This document shows positions 26,221 to 35,675 of a stretch of DNA of 39,766 nucleotides, one piece after another. The notes below the pieces were generated by a model that was given only the letters and a program-made list of their open reading frames with translations, was not told where the DNA came from and searched no databases. The translations under genes and the position numbers were made by a program. Location: positions 1 to 39,766 of the forward strand of contig JAMOOQ010000028.1 of assembly GCA_027100635.1 (NCBI GenBank), given 5' to 3'. The first letter of the stretch is position 1; every line of letters starts with the position of its first letter. This DNA is from Campylobacteraceae bacterium (GTDB taxonomy: Bacteria; Campylobacterota; Campylobacteria; Campylobacterales; Sulfurovaceae).

Positions 26221-28038
26221 ATGCAAAAAATTAAAAATATCGCAGTTATCGCCCATGTTGATCATGGTAAAACAACTCTTGTAGATCAACTTCTACAACA
26301 ATCAGGAACTTATTCAGCTCATCAAGAGGTTCAAGAGAGAGCTATGGACTCTAATGATATAGAGAAAGAGAGAGGGATTACAATCCTTTCTAAAAATACA
26401 GCTATCACTTATGGTGATCATAAGATTAATATTATTGATACTCCAGGACATGCCGATTTTGGTGGAGAAGTTGAACGAGTTTTAAAAATGGTTGACGGAG
26501 TTTTACTTTTAGTAGATGCTCAAGAGGGTGTAATGCCTCAAACTAAGTTTGTTTTGAAAAAAGCTATTGGTTTTGGATTAATTCCAGTTGTTGTAATTAA
26601 TAAAATTGACAAGGATGGTTCTGACCCTGATAGAGTTATGGATGAAGTATTTGATTTATTAGTTGCACTTGATGCGAATGATGAACAACTTGAGTTCCCA
26701 GTTCTTTATGCTGCTGCGAGAGATGGTTATGCAAAGCATGAGATGGAAGATGAAAATAAAGATATGACTCCTTTATTTGAAGCTATCTTAGATAAAATAC
26801 CATATCCAAAAGGTTCTCCTGATGTTGATGCACAAGCACAAGTATTTACTCTTGATAGTGATAATTTTGTAGGAAAAATAGGAATTACTAGAATATTTAA
26901 TGGTAAACTTAAAAAAGGTGATGAGTATCTTTTAGTAAAAGCTTGTGGAGCTAAATCAAAAAGTAGAATCTCTAAGCTTATCGGATTTAAAGGTCTTGAT
27001 AGATTTGATATTGATGAGGCAGAAGCTGGTGATATTGTAGCAATTGCTGGATTTAATGATATTGATGTTGGTGATTCCATTTGTGACCCGAGTAATCCTA
27101 TAGCATTAGACCCTATGCATGTAGAAGAGCCAACACTTTCTGTTATTATTTCTGTAAATGATGGACCTTTAGCAGGAACTGAGGGTAAGCATGTAACAAG
27201 TAATAAAATTAGTGAGAGATTAGCAAAAGAGATGGAGACAAATATCGCTATGAGAATGGAGCCAATGGGTGATGCATCATTTAAAGTTTCAGGTCGTGGA
27301 GAGCTTCAAATTGGAATTTTGGCTGAGAATATGAGAAGAGAAGGTTTTGAGTTTTTACTAGCACGACCTGAAGTTGTTACAAAAGAAGAAAATGGCGTTA
27401 AAATGGAACCATTTGAGCATTTAGTAGTTGATGTACCTGAAGAGTTTCAAGGTGTTGCGATTGAGAAATTAGGAAAAAGAAAAGCAAATATGACAGCTCT
27501 TAATCCTATGCCTGATGGAACTGTAAGATTAGAGTTTGAAATTCCTGCAAGAGGATTAATTGGATTTAGAAGTGAGTTTTTGACTGATACAAAAGGTGAG
27601 GGTATTATGAACCACTCATATTTAGAATATAGAGCATACTCAGGAAGTGTTGATAGCCGAACACAGGGAGCATTAGTATCTATGGATGATGGAGAAGCAG
27701 TAGCATTCTCAATTTTCAATCTTCAAGCAAGAGGAGTAATGTTTATCTCTCCACAAGATAAAGTATATTCAGGAATGGTAATTGGAGAGAGTTCTCGTCC
27801 AGGTGACCTTGATGTAAACCCACTTAAAGGTAAAGCACTAACAAATATGAGAACAAGTGGAGCAGATGATGCTATTAAACTTGTAACTCCTAGAGCAATT
27901 AGCTTAGAGAGTGCAATGGAGTGGATTGAGGATGATGAGCTTATTGAAATTACACCAATTAGTATAAGAATTAGAAAAAGATCTCTTGATGCAACTGTAA
28001 GAAAAAGAATGGTAAGAGATAAAAAGAATTCTAAATAG
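26221..28038 (+). CDS. typA: Ribosome-associated GTPase TypA/BipA
   Basis: A 605-residue translation-factor GTPase with [15 protein letters not shown] at the P-loop, [25 protein letters not shown] and NKID, followed by EF-G-like domains and the TypA-specific C-terminus. It acts in ribosome assembly and stress or cold adaptation. AGGA lies before the ATG. It has a 106-base divergent gap with dnaA that probably holds promoters for both. Confidence 0.96.
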   Translation: MQKIKNIAVIAHVDHGKTTLVDQLLQQSGTYSAHQEVQERAMDSNDIEKERGITILSKNTAITYGDHKINIIDTPGHADFGGEVERVLKMVDGVLLLVDAQEGVMPQTKFVLKKAIGFGLIPVVVINKIDKDGSDPDRVMDEVFDLLVALDANDEQLEFPVLYAAARDGYAKHEMEDENKDMTPLFEAILDKIPYPKGSPDVDAQAQVFTLDSDNFVGKIGITRIFNGKLKKGDEYLLVKACGAKSKSRISKLIGFKGLDRFDIDEAEAGDIVAIAGFNDIDVGDSICDPSNPIALDPMHVEEPTLSVIISVNDGPLAGTEGKHVTSNKISERLAKEMETNIAMRMEPMGDASFKVSGRGELQIGILAENMRREGFEFLLARPEVVTKEENGVKMEPFEHLVVDVPEEFQGVAIEKLGKRKANMTALNPMPDGTVRLEFEIPARGLIGFRSEFLTDTKGEGIMNHSYLEYRAYSGSVDSRTQGALVSMDDGEAVAFSIFNLQARGVMFISPQDKVYSGMVIGESSRPGDLDVNPLKGKALTNMRTSGADDAIKLVTPRAISLESAMEWIEDDELIEITPISIRIRKRSLDATVRKRMVRDKKNSK

Positions 28039-28048
28039 AATTTTTTTT
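28027..28048 (+). terminator. Weak terminator after typA
   Basis: AATTC and GAATT form a short stem across the typA stop, followed directly by eight T. The stem is only five base pairs, so efficiency is doubtful. Confidence 0.35.
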
Positions 28049-28093
28049 GTTATTAACTAATGTTAGATATTTTATATAAATATTTATAATTTA

Positions 28094-28165
28094 AGGTACC
28101 CACAAGGGGAAACCCCTACGGCTAATTAACATTTGTAGGGGGCAATCCCTTCTTGTGGTTGCCCT
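28094..28165 (-). repeat. Repeat family A, inverted full copy
   Basis: The reverse complement matches 4861-4935 nearly base for base, including GGGCAACC, GCCCCTACAAATGTTAATTA and the GGTACC end. It is in the typA-28368 gap, which holds only repeats and AT-rich DNA. Confidence 0.8.
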
Positions 28166-28184
28166 TTTGGAGGTTATTTATTTT

Positions 28185-28244
28185 AATTCTAACTTAAACT
28201 TAGAATGACAAATAATCGTCATTCCATGCTTGACACGGAATCTG
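28185..28244 (+). repeat. Repeat family B copy
   Basis: TTAGAATGACAAATAATCGT is followed by the hairpin ATTCCATG-CTTGA-CACGGAAT, as at 19537-19590. It directly follows the family A copy. Confidence 0.7.
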
Positions 28245-28367
28245 TTTAATCAATAGATTATCCCATTTTTTATTCTTGTTTTATAGTCTAATTTTTTTAA
28301 ATTACTCATAATAAAGTTTACTTATGTTATGATTATATGTAAATATAAGATTTAGAAGGATAGGATT

Positions 28368-28796
28368 ATGAAAGGTATATTAATATTTCTGATTATAATT
28401 GTGGGTGGTTATTTTGTTGTTAATATAGTAGTTGATGAAAGCAAAGACTATTCTGATAGAACAACTTCAGAAGATGGACATACCAGTTATTATAGAAAAA
28501 AAGTAGAAGATAAAGATAAAATACATCATAAAAAAGATTCTTTGGGGCAGATAGTTATTAGTGCTTATGGATTATCTTTAGAAGAGAAAAAAAATTTGTG
28601 GTTAAGAAGTCCACTGCAAGGTGAGATGATATCTAAATTTCCAAATTTTAGTAGAATGAAAAGATTTGTAAGAGATAGAGTTGTAAATCCTGATTTGCAA
28701 GATGCTATTTTAAAAATTATAAAAAATGTTGATGATCAGTATAGTTCTGGTTTAATAGATACTGAAACAGCTAAATATCAATTAACTCTTATATAA
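28368..28796 (+). CDS. Small membrane-anchored protein of unknown function
   Basis: A 142-residue protein with one N-terminal membrane segment (MKGILIFLIIIVGGYFVVNIV) and a highly charged remainder. The tail (LQGEMISKFPNFSRMKRFVRDRV) is mostly helical. The segment could be an uncleaved signal anchor, placing the rest in the periplasm. AGGATAGG lies before the ATG. It is 33 bases before the outer-membrane protein gene, so the two may be co-expressed. I recognise no family. Confidence 0.75.
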   Translation: MKGILIFLIIIVGGYFVVNIVVDESKDYSDRTTSEDGHTSYYRKKVEDKDKIHHKKDSLGQIVISAYGLSLEEKKNLWLRSPLQGEMISKFPNFSRMKRFVRDRVVNPDLQDAILKIIKNVDDQYSSGLIDTETAKYQLTLI

Positions 28797-28829
28797 AATT
28801 AAATTAAACAATATAATTAAAGGAATACA

Positions 28830-29453
28830 ATGAAAAAAGTAATATTGTCAATTGCTACAATGGTAGCTATGAGTAGTAGTAGTTTTGCAGGTGGAGATTT
28901 TACTCCAGTAGTAGAACCAGTAATAGAAGTACCTATTGTTCAAGCAGACGTGTCTGGTTTATATCTTGGTTTGGGTGTATCATCTGCATTTTTTGATGCT
29001 ATATGTAATTGTGGTGGTAAATTTGAAGATTATACTTATGGTGGAGTTTTAAGAGTTGGTTATGAATTTAATCAATATGTTGGAGTTGAAGCTAGAGTTT
29101 TAAGTAGTACATTAGAAGAGAATGGTGCAAAAATAAAAAGTCATTACGGTGTATTTTTAAAACCATCTTACCCGGTATCAGAAGATATTAATGTTTATGG
29201 ATTAGCTGGTTTTGCTTCTACTGAAGTTGGCGATGATATTAAACTTGAAGAAGATGGTTTTGCTTGGGGTGTTGGTTTAGAGTATGATTTATCATCTGAT
29301 TCTAGAGGTGATATGGAATATCCAAGAGAATTTGATGGTCAAGGAGATCAAGAAACTGGTCTAGGATTATTTATTGATTATGAAAAGTTGTTACAAAAAG
29401 ATAATATGCCAGATATGCATGTTGTATCATTTGGTATTACTTACGATTTTTAA
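28830..29453 (+). CDS. Outer-membrane beta-barrel protein
   Basis: A 207-residue protein with a signal peptide (cleavage after SSSSFA) and an eight-strand OmpA/opacity-like barrel pattern: YLGLGVSS, YGGVLRVGYEFNQYVGVEAR, YGVFLKPSYP, INVYGLAGFAS, FAWGVGLEYDL and a final strand SFGITYDF with the terminal aromatic residue used for barrel insertion. A CNCGG segment near residue 55 lies in an outer loop. Ligand or role unknown; it may be a surface structural protein. Confidence 0.85.
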   Translation: MKKVILSIATMVAMSSSSFAGGDFTPVVEPVIEVPIVQADVSGLYLGLGVSSAFFDAICNCGGKFEDYTYGGVLRVGYEFNQYVGVEARVLSSTLEENGAKIKSHYGVFLKPSYPVSEDINVYGLAGFASTEVGDDIKLEEDGFAWGVGLEYDLSSDSRGDMEYPREFDGQGDQETGLGLFIDYEKLLQKDNMPDMHVVSFGITYDF

Positions 29454-29465
29454 TATTTAATAGAT

Positions 29466-29487
29466 TGATATAGTATTTCGCTATATC
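29466..29487 (+). terminator. Possible terminator after the barrel protein
   Basis: GATATAG and CTATATC form a seven-base stem with an eight-base loop thirteen bases past the stop. The following bases are AT-rich without a clean T-run. Confidence 0.4.
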
Positions 29488-29574
29488 ATCTATATTTGTT
29501 TATAAGGTAGATAAATATAGGTGATAGAGTTTTAAATCACATAAATTTAATTTTTTAAAATAAAAGGGTTTGTA

Positions 29575-30867
29575 TTGAATATTACAACAGAAAAACTAAA
29601 TGAGGTAAATTTTTTAATATCAGCAACTATAGATAGTAGCGATTTGGATTTAAAGATAAATAGATTAGCAAAAGAGGCATCAACTCAAATGAAGATTGAT
29701 GGTTTTAGACAAGGTAAAGTACCAGTAGCTATTGTTAAAAAAATGCATGGTGAGAAATTAGTTCAAGATGCAGAATCTGATGCAGTTCAAGATATTTTAA
29801 AAAATGGAACTAATGAGCTTGGTTTTGATCAGAGTGAGATTATTGGTCAGCCTACATTTAAAAAATTTGATAAAAATGATAATGGTATTGATGTTGAAAT
29901 TGAAATATCAATTAAGCCTACTTTTGCATTAGATGGATATAAAAATATTGCACCAAGTTATGAAAAACCAGAAGTATCTGATAGTGAACTTCAAGAGAAA
30001 ATGGATAGTATTATATCTGAATCTGCTCCATTTGAAAAAATTTCAGATGATAGAGTTGTAGCTAATGGAGATATGACAAAGATAGATTTTGAAGGTAGCA
30101 TTGATGGAGTTTTATTTGATGGTGGAACTGCAAAAGATTTTAGCTTAACAATTGGTTCAAATCAATTTATCCCTGGATTTGAAGATCAATTAATTGGTAT
30201 GAAAATGGGAGAAGAAAAAGTTATTACAACTCCTTTTCCAACTGATTATCAGCAAAAAGATTTAGCAGGTAAAGATGCAGATTTTAAAGTAACATTAAAT
30301 GAAATCCAAGAAAAAGGTAAAGCTGAGCTTAATGATGAGTTAGCTAGTAAACTTCTTCAAGGTGTAGAAAATGCAACAGTTGAGATGCTAATTGAAAAAG
30401 TAAAAGAGCAAATAACTAGAGAGAAGTTATCAAAATTATATAATGATGAATTAAAACCAAAATTAATTGAGTCATTAGTTACATTATATACATTTGACTT
30501 ACCAAATAATATTGTTGAACAAGAGTTAGATGCAAAGTTAAATGCAAAAGCTTCAACTATGAGCGAAGATGAGCTTAAAGGTTATAAAGATGATGCTTCA
30601 AAGGTGGCAACTCTTAGAGAAACTCTTAGAGAAGATGCAAATGATAGTGTAAAAGCTACATTTATTGTTGATGCTGTTGCAAAAGAGGAAAAAATAGTTG
30701 TAAGTGATGATGAAGTTACTCAAACTATATATTATGAAGCGATGATGAGTGGTCAAAACCCTCAGGAGACGATAGAGTATTATCAAAAAAACAATTTAAT
30801 TCCAGCTGTTAGAATGGGAATGATTGAAGATAAACTATTTTCAAAACTTCTTGAGTTAGATAAGTAG
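29575..30867 (+). CDS. tig: Trigger factor
   Basis: A 430-residue ribosome-bound chaperone. The N-terminal ribosome-docking motif GFRQGKVP is at about 42-49, the FKBP-type peptidyl-prolyl isomerase domain at about 150-240 ([24 protein letters not shown]), then the helical C-terminal domain. It uses a TTG start: TTG AAT ATT ACA follows AAAAGGG at proper distance and no ATG precedes the conserved N-terminus. Its order with clpP and def groups nascent-chain functions. Confidence 0.95.
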   Translation: MNITTEKLNEVNFLISATIDSSDLDLKINRLAKEASTQMKIDGFRQGKVPVAIVKKMHGEKLVQDAESDAVQDILKNGTNELGFDQSEIIGQPTFKKFDKNDNGIDVEIEISIKPTFALDGYKNIAPSYEKPEVSDSELQEKMDSIISESAPFEKISDDRVVANGDMTKIDFEGSIDGVLFDGGTAKDFSLTIGSNQFIPGFEDQLIGMKMGEEKVITTPFPTDYQQKDLAGKDADFKVTLNEIQEKGKAELNDELASKLLQGVENATVEMLIEKVKEQITREKLSKLYNDELKPKLIESLVTLYTFDLPNNIVEQELDAKLNAKASTMSEDELKGYKDDASKVATLRETLREDANDSVKATFIVDAVAKEEKIVVSDDEVTQTIYYEAMMSGQNPQETIEYYQKNNLIPAVRMGMIEDKLFSKLLELDK

Positions 30868-30875
30868 GAATCAGT

Positions 30876-31463
30876 ATGAGTTATATACCTTATGTTGTAG
30901 AGCAGACAGGACGAGGAGAGAGAAGTTATGATATATATTCTCGTCTTCTTAAAGATCGTATTATTATGCTTACAGGAGAAGTAAATGATGCAGTAGCTTC
31001 AACTATTGTTGCTCAACTTTTATTTTTAGAAGCACAAGATCCAGATAAAGATATATATTTTTATATTAACTCTCCTGGAGGAGTTATAACAAGTGGTTTA
31101 TCTATGTTTGATACAATGAATTATATTAAACCAGATGTTGTAACGATATGTATTGGTCAAGCAGCATCTATGGGTGCATTTTTACTTTCAAGTGGTGCAA
31201 GAGGGAAAAGATATTCTCTTCCAAACTCAAGAATTATGATACATCAACCATCAGGTGGTGCTCAGGGTCAATCAACAGATATTCAAATTCAAGCTAAAGA
31301 GATTCAAAGACTAAAAGATGTTTTAAATGAAATCTTAGCAAAGCAGACTGGTAAAACGGTAAAAAGAGTAGAAAAAGATACTGAAAGAGATAACTTTATG
31401 TCGGCTTCTGAGGCTTTGGAATATGGTTTGATTGATAAAATTCTTACAAAAAGTTTAACTTAA
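30876..31463 (+). CDS. clpP: ATP-dependent Clp protease subunit ClpP
   Basis: A 195-residue serine peptidase with the catalytic serine in GQAASMGAF, histidine in [10 protein letters not shown], and aspartate further on (KDTERDN). The N-terminus [22 protein letters not shown] is typical. It forms the proteolytic chamber used with ClpA or ClpX. It lies eight bases after tig and nine before def. Confidence 0.97.
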   Translation: MSYIPYVVEQTGRGERSYDIYSRLLKDRIIMLTGEVNDAVASTIVAQLLFLEAQDPDKDIYFYINSPGGVITSGLSMFDTMNYIKPDVVTICIGQAASMGAFLLSSGARGKRYSLPNSRIMIHQPSGGAQGQSTDIQIQAKEIQRLKDVLNEILAKQTGKTVKRVEKDTERDNFMSASEALEYGLIDKILTKSLT

Positions 31464-31472
31464 GAGATTATT

Positions 31473-32000
31473 ATGATAAAAGAGATTGTAGTTTATCCAG
31501 ACAGAAGATTAAAGTTGGTATCAAAAGAGGTAGAGATTTTTGATAGCTCTTTACATACTCTTTTGGATGATATGTACGAGACAATGATAGCAAAAAATGG
31601 TGTTGGTTTGGCATCTATTCAAATAGGAATAGCACAAAGAGTTCTTATTATTAATGTTCCAGTTAAGAGTGAAAATGAAGATGTAGAGATACAATCTTTT
31701 GAGAATACATTAGAGGTTATTAATCCTAAATTTTTGGAGCAAACAGGTTCTACAACATATACAGAAGGTTGTTTAAGTGTTCCTGAAGTTTTTGAAGAGG
31801 TTGATAGATATAAATATGTTAAAATTGAATATCAAGATAGATTTGGAGATATTCACCTGATTGAGGATGATGAGTTTTTGTCTATTGCTCTTCAACATGA
31901 GATTGAACATCTAAATGGTCACCTTTTTATAGAAAAATTTTCTTATATTAAACGTAAGAAATTTGAGAAAGAGTGGAAAAAGAGAGCCAAAAAAAGTTAG
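31473..32000 (+). CDS. def: Peptide deformylase
   Basis: A 175-residue metalloenzyme with motif I GVGLASIQIG, motif II EGCLSVP with the metal cysteine, and motif III QHEIEHLNG (HExxH). It removes the formyl group from nascent proteins. In motif I serine stands where alanine is usual (GLAA), a mild variation. It shares the tig-clpP transcript and is followed by a new promoter. Confidence 0.96.
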   Translation: MIKEIVVYPDRRLKLVSKEVEIFDSSLHTLLDDMYETMIAKNGVGLASIQIGIAQRVLIINVPVKSENEDVEIQSFENTLEVINPKFLEQTGSTTYTEGCLSVPEVFEEVDRYKYVKIEYQDRFGDIHLIEDDEFLSIALQHEIEHLNGHLFIEKFSYIKRKKFEKEWKKRAKKS

Positions 32001-32013
32001 TACCCTTCATTTC

Positions 32014-32019
32014 TTTATA
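32014..32019 (+). promoter_or_regulatory. Promoter of the acidic protein-gmk-tatA-argS group
   Basis: TATAAT with a T-rich stretch (CATTTCTT) in front lies 46 bases before the ATG at 32066, after def ends. Confidence 0.5.
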
Positions 32020-32065
32020 ATACATTATATGTTAAAATTGATAAAAAGATTTTGGAGTATAAATT

Positions 32066-32686
32066 ATGAATATTTTAGTTTTAAATAAAAATATTGTTGT
32101 CTCAAAATTAATCTCTTTGTCAGTTAAAGAGTTTGATGTTAATATAATAGAGGTAGATTCTTTATCCCAAATAATCAACAAAGATAAATATGATGTTGTT
32201 TTTATAGATGATAGTTGTTATAATAGTAGTTCTGTTGATTTTATTAATAATATTGTATCTTCAACAAAAATACTATTATACACTAATGAAAATAATAATA
32301 TACGACAACTTCATTATAACTTCAAGATAAAAAAACCATTTTTACCATCAGCTATAGTTGATATTTTAAATGAAGTTATCCACAAGGATATAGAAGATTT
32401 AGCGAATTTAAATGATTTGTCTATATTATTAGATTATGATGATACAAAAGTTGGTGAAATCATAGAAGAGTCTTATGTAAATCAGGTAGATAGCATAAAA
32501 GATATTTTAATAGATGACTCTTTGGATGAGATAGATGATAGTATGCTTAAAAATGAAGCTAGTAATGATATAAATGGTAATGATCTTTTGGAATTATTAT
32601 TAGATACTAAGGTGGAAACTTTAAAACATATTTTTGCAGGTGCTGAAATTACTATAAATATAAAATTTCCTAAGGATAATATATGA
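32066..32686 (+). CDS. Acidic receiver-like protein of unknown role
   Basis: A 206-residue, strongly acidic protein. Residues 1-110 look like a degenerate response-regulator receiver fold: YDVVFIDDS at the position of the phospho-acceptor aspartate, a TKILLYT strand, and KKPF(L) like the conserved KP of receivers. The remainder is rich in Asp and Glu. No output domain is present. I recall a highly acidic protein gene before gmk in Campylobacter jejuni, so position is conserved. GGAG precedes the start and its end overlaps gmk by four bases. Confidence 0.75.
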   Translation: MNILVLNKNIVVSKLISLSVKEFDVNIIEVDSLSQIINKDKYDVVFIDDSCYNSSSVDFINNIVSSTKILLYTNENNNIRQLHYNFKIKKPFLPSAIVDILNEVIHKDIEDLANLNDLSILLDYDDTKVGEIIEESYVNQVDSIKDILIDDSLDEIDDSMLKNEASNDINGNDLLELLLDTKVETLKHIFAGAEITINIKFPKDNI

Positions 32687-33303
32687 TAGGAGCGATTCTT
32701 GTTCTTTCTGGTCCTAGTGGAGCAGGTAAAAGTACAATTATTAAAGAGAGTTCAGATAATATTGGCAGTTATTATTTTTCTATATCAACGACAACAAGAA
32801 AACCTAGAGATGGAGAAGTTGATGGAGTTGATTATTATTTTGTATCAAAAGATAGTTTTGAAGAGGATATTAAAGCTGGTAACTTTTTGGAATATGCAAC
32901 AGTTCATAATAATTATTATGGGACATCACTCATCCCTGTTCAAAAGGCATTAAACAATGGAAAGCTGGTTATATTTGATATAGATATACAAGGTCATAGA
33001 TTAATTAGAGCAAAATTAGGTGATATTACAACTTCTGCTTTTATAACTCCTCCATCTATTGATGAATTAGATTATAGGTTAAATATAAGACGTACGGATG
33101 ATAAAGATATTATATCTCAAAGAATGGATAATGCAAAAAAAGAGATAGAAGCTATTCATGAATATGATTATGTAATTATCAATGATGATATTAAAACAGC
33201 ATCAGAGGAGTTTACGCTTATAGCAAATGTATCAATATTGAAACAAAGCAGAGCAGAGTTGAATGATTTTATTATACATTGGCTAAAAACAACTAAAAAT
33301 TAA
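32683..33303 (+). CDS. gmk: Guanylate kinase
   Basis: A 206-residue kinase with P-loop LSGPSGAGKST, the GMP-binding TTRKPRDGEVDGVDYYFV, and DIDIQGHRLIR. It phosphorylates GMP to GDP. Its ATG overlaps the preceding stop (ATGA), so translation is coupled to the acidic protein. Confidence 0.96.
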   Translation: MIGAILVLSGPSGAGKSTIIKESSDNIGSYYFSISTTTRKPRDGEVDGVDYYFVSKDSFEEDIKAGNFLEYATVHNNYYGTSLIPVQKALNNGKLVIFDIDIQGHRLIRAKLGDITTSAFITPPSIDELDYRLNIRRTDDKDIISQRMDNAKKEIEAIHEYDYVIINDDIKTASEEFTLIANVSILKQSRAELNDFIIHWLKTTKN

Positions 33304-33314
33304 AATTTTTAAAG

Positions 33315-33320
33315 TATAAT
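33315..33320 (+). promoter_or_regulatory. Possible promoter for tatA-argS
   Basis: TATAAT in the 62-base gkm-tatA gap, 46 bases before the tatA start, preceded by a T-run (ATTTTTAAAG). Confidence 0.4.
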
Positions 33321-33365
33321 ATGATTAATAAAATGAATAAAATTAAGAATTAAAAAGGATTTAAT

Positions 33366-33614
33366 ATGGGTATGCCGAGTATGCCAGAATTAATAATTGT
33401 ATTGGTAATAATAATGCTTTTATTTGGAGCAAAAAAAATACCAGATTTAGCAAAAGGTATGGGAAAAGCTATCAAAGGATTTAAAAAAGAGATGGCAGAA
33501 GAAGATGTTGTCGCTTCTAAAGAGATTGATCAAGCTGAAGTTAAAAAAGATAATACAAAAACAGCAGATGCTACACCAGTTCAACCAGCAACTGATAAAA
33601 AGCAAGATGCTTAA
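33366..33614 (+). CDS. tatA: Twin-arginine translocase subunit TatA
   Basis: An 82-residue protein with a short N-terminal membrane helix ([19 protein letters not shown]), the [20 protein letters not shown] amphipathic helix that follows it in all TatA proteins, and a charged tail. It forms the pore of the Tat system for folded proteins. tatC is not in the window. Confidence 0.94.
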   Translation: MGMPSMPELIIVLVIIMLLFGAKKIPDLAKGMGKAIKGFKKEMAEEDVVASKEIDQAEVKKDNTKTADATPVQPATDKKQDA

Positions 33615-33638
33615 TAACTTTTGAGTAATAGTTAATAA

Positions 33639-35333
33639 ATGAATTTAAAATCAAATATATCTATAATTATAAAAACAGCTCTTGATAAATGTGATATATC
33701 TGCTGATGTGGTTATCAATGAATCTACAAAAGCTGAGTTTGGAGATTATCAATATAATGGAATTATGCCATTAGCTAAGGTCTTTAAACAAAATCCAAGA
33801 GAGATAGCTAAAAGAGTGGTATCTCAAATAGAGATAGGTACAATTATATCCAAAGTAGAGGTAGCTGGACCTGGCTTTATTAATATATTTTTAAATAGAG
33901 ATTGGTTATCTGAAAATGCAAATATAGCATTAAAAGATGATAGGTTATCTATCTCTAAAACCGATAACCCTTTAAAGATTTTAATAGATTATTCTGGACC
34001 TAATATGGCAAAAGAGATGCATGTTGGACATCTTCGTTCCACTATTATTGGTGATTCTTTAGCTAATTTATCAAAGTTTTTAGGTCATAATGTGATTCGT
34101 CAAAATCATGTAGGTGATTGGGGAACTCAATTTGGAATGCTAATTGCATATCTTGAAGATATTTCACAAGATTCAGCAGATAATCTAAAAAATTTAGAGC
34201 AGTTTTATAAAGATGCTAAAAAACGATTTGATGAAGATGAAGATTTTGCTGATAAGGCAAGAGAGTATGTTGTTAAGATTCAAAGTGGAGATGAACACTG
34301 TTTAAAGTTATGGAAACAATTTATTGATATATCCTTGCATCATTGTGAAGATGTATATAAGAAGCTCGGTGTTTCACTAACAAGAGATGATGTAAAAGCT
34401 GAGAGTTTTTATAATAGTGAATTAGATAACACAATCAAATTTCTTGAAGATAAATCTTTAATTGATATAAGTGATGGAGCAAAATGTATTTTCTTTGAAG
34501 ATAGTGATACTCCTATGATTATTCAGAAAAAAGATGGTGGTTATCTATATGCTACAACTGATTTGGCTGCAATTAGATATAGAGTAGAGACCTTAAAAGC
34601 AGATAAGATTCTATATGTTGTTGATGCTAGGCAATCATTTCACTTTAAGCAACTTTTTGAGATAGCATCAAAAGTTAATTTTTCAGATAATGTAGTTTTA
34701 GAGCATATTGCTTTTGGTACAATGATGGATAAATCAGGTCGTCCATTTAAAACAAGAGATGGTGGAACTGTAAAACTTGTTAATTTACTTGATGAGTCCA
34801 TATCTAAAGCTAAAGATTCTATTAATAAAAGAGAAAATTATTCTGATACAGATATAGAAAAGATTGCAGAAGTTGTTGGTATTGGAGCGGTTAAATATGC
34901 TGATTTATCAATTAATCGTGAATCAAACTATATCTTTGACTGGGATAAAATGCTTAGTTTTGATGGTAATACAGCACTATATTTACAATATGGTTATGTA
35001 AGAATAAGTAGTATATTAAAAAAATATGATGGAGATATTAATAGTTGTAATATTAGTATTAGTGATGATTTAGAACAAAAATTAGTTTTAACTCTATTAA
35101 AATTTGAAGATACACTAGATAGAGTATATATTCAAAGTAAACCACATATTCTTACACTTTATTTGTATGATTTAACAACATTATTTATGAGATTTTATGA
35201 GCAAAATCCTATATTAAGAGATGATATAGTAGAAGATATTCAAAAAAGTAGATTAGCAATAGCATCATTGAGTGCAAAAACAATCAAACAAGGATTAGAA
35301 ATATTAGGTATAGAGGTAGTTGATAGATTATAA
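33639..35333 (+). CDS. argS: Arginyl-tRNA synthetase
   Basis: A 564-residue class-I synthetase. It has SGPNMAKEMHVGHLRST with the HIGH-type HVGH, the KMSK-equivalent MMDKSGRPFKTRDGG, an N-terminal additional domain, and the C-terminal anticodon-binding helices ending EILGIEVVDRL. It charges tRNA-Arg. The gene follows tatA by 24 bases as in Campylobacter. Confidence 0.96.
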   Translation: MNLKSNISIIIKTALDKCDISADVVINESTKAEFGDYQYNGIMPLAKVFKQNPREIAKRVVSQIEIGTIISKVEVAGPGFINIFLNRDWLSENANIALKDDRLSISKTDNPLKILIDYSGPNMAKEMHVGHLRSTIIGDSLANLSKFLGHNVIRQNHVGDWGTQFGMLIAYLEDISQDSADNLKNLEQFYKDAKKRFDEDEDFADKAREYVVKIQSGDEHCLKLWKQFIDISLHHCEDVYKKLGVSLTRDDVKAESFYNSELDNTIKFLEDKSLIDISDGAKCIFFEDSDTPMIIQKKDGGYLYATTDLAAIRYRVETLKADKILYVVDARQSFHFKQLFEIASKVNFSDNVVLEHIAFGTMMDKSGRPFKTRDGGTVKLVNLLDESISKAKDSINKRENYSDTDIEKIAEVVGIGAVKYADLSINRESNYIFDWDKMLSFDGNTALYLQYGYVRISSILKKYDGDINSCNISISDDLEQKLVLTLLKFEDTLDRVYIQSKPHILTLYLYDLTTLFMRFYEQNPILRDDIVEDIQKSRLAIASLSAKTIKQGLEILGIEVVDRL

Positions 35334-35347
35334 AATAGGAGAGTCTG

Positions 35348-35668
35348 ATGAAAATAATTATGGTAATATCTATTCTTTTAATCACGATTGGGATTATATT
35401 TTTAAAATATAAAAAAGATCAAGATAGAGTTAAAATGGGAAAATATATAATAATGCTTGGTATTATTTTGATATTTATGTTATTTATTATTCTTGCAAGA
35501 CCTGTTCCTTATATTTTATTTCCATATCTATTGTTAATATTAATATCATGGGGTTCTTTGCTTTGGTATATCTTTAAAGATAAATATCACCTTGCACTAC
35601 ATATGTCACCTGTATCTATTATTATTTTATACCTATTATCTAGTTCTGCTGATATTTTAAGTTCTTAG
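35348..35668 (+). CDS. Small integral membrane protein of unknown function
   Basis: A 106-residue hydrophobic protein with four predicted membrane segments (about 1-19, 33-50, 54-75, 85-104) and one charged loop (KYKKDQDRVKMGKY). GGAG lies before the ATG. It is 14 bases after argS and 7 before the sugar transferase gene, so it is probably translated with them. I see no family motif. Confidence 0.7.
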   Translation: MKIIMVISILLITIGIIFLKYKKDQDRVKMGKYIIMLGIILIFMLFIILARPVPYILFPYLLLILISWGSLLWYIFKDKYHLALHMSPVSIIILYLLSSSADILSS

Positions 35669-35675
35669 ATATTTT

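Noticed and set aside
26727-27719. Minus-strand frames inside typA (117 and 90 codons)
   Set aside because: They are shadows of the typA reading frame, rich in Ser, Ile and Pro, without ribosome sites.
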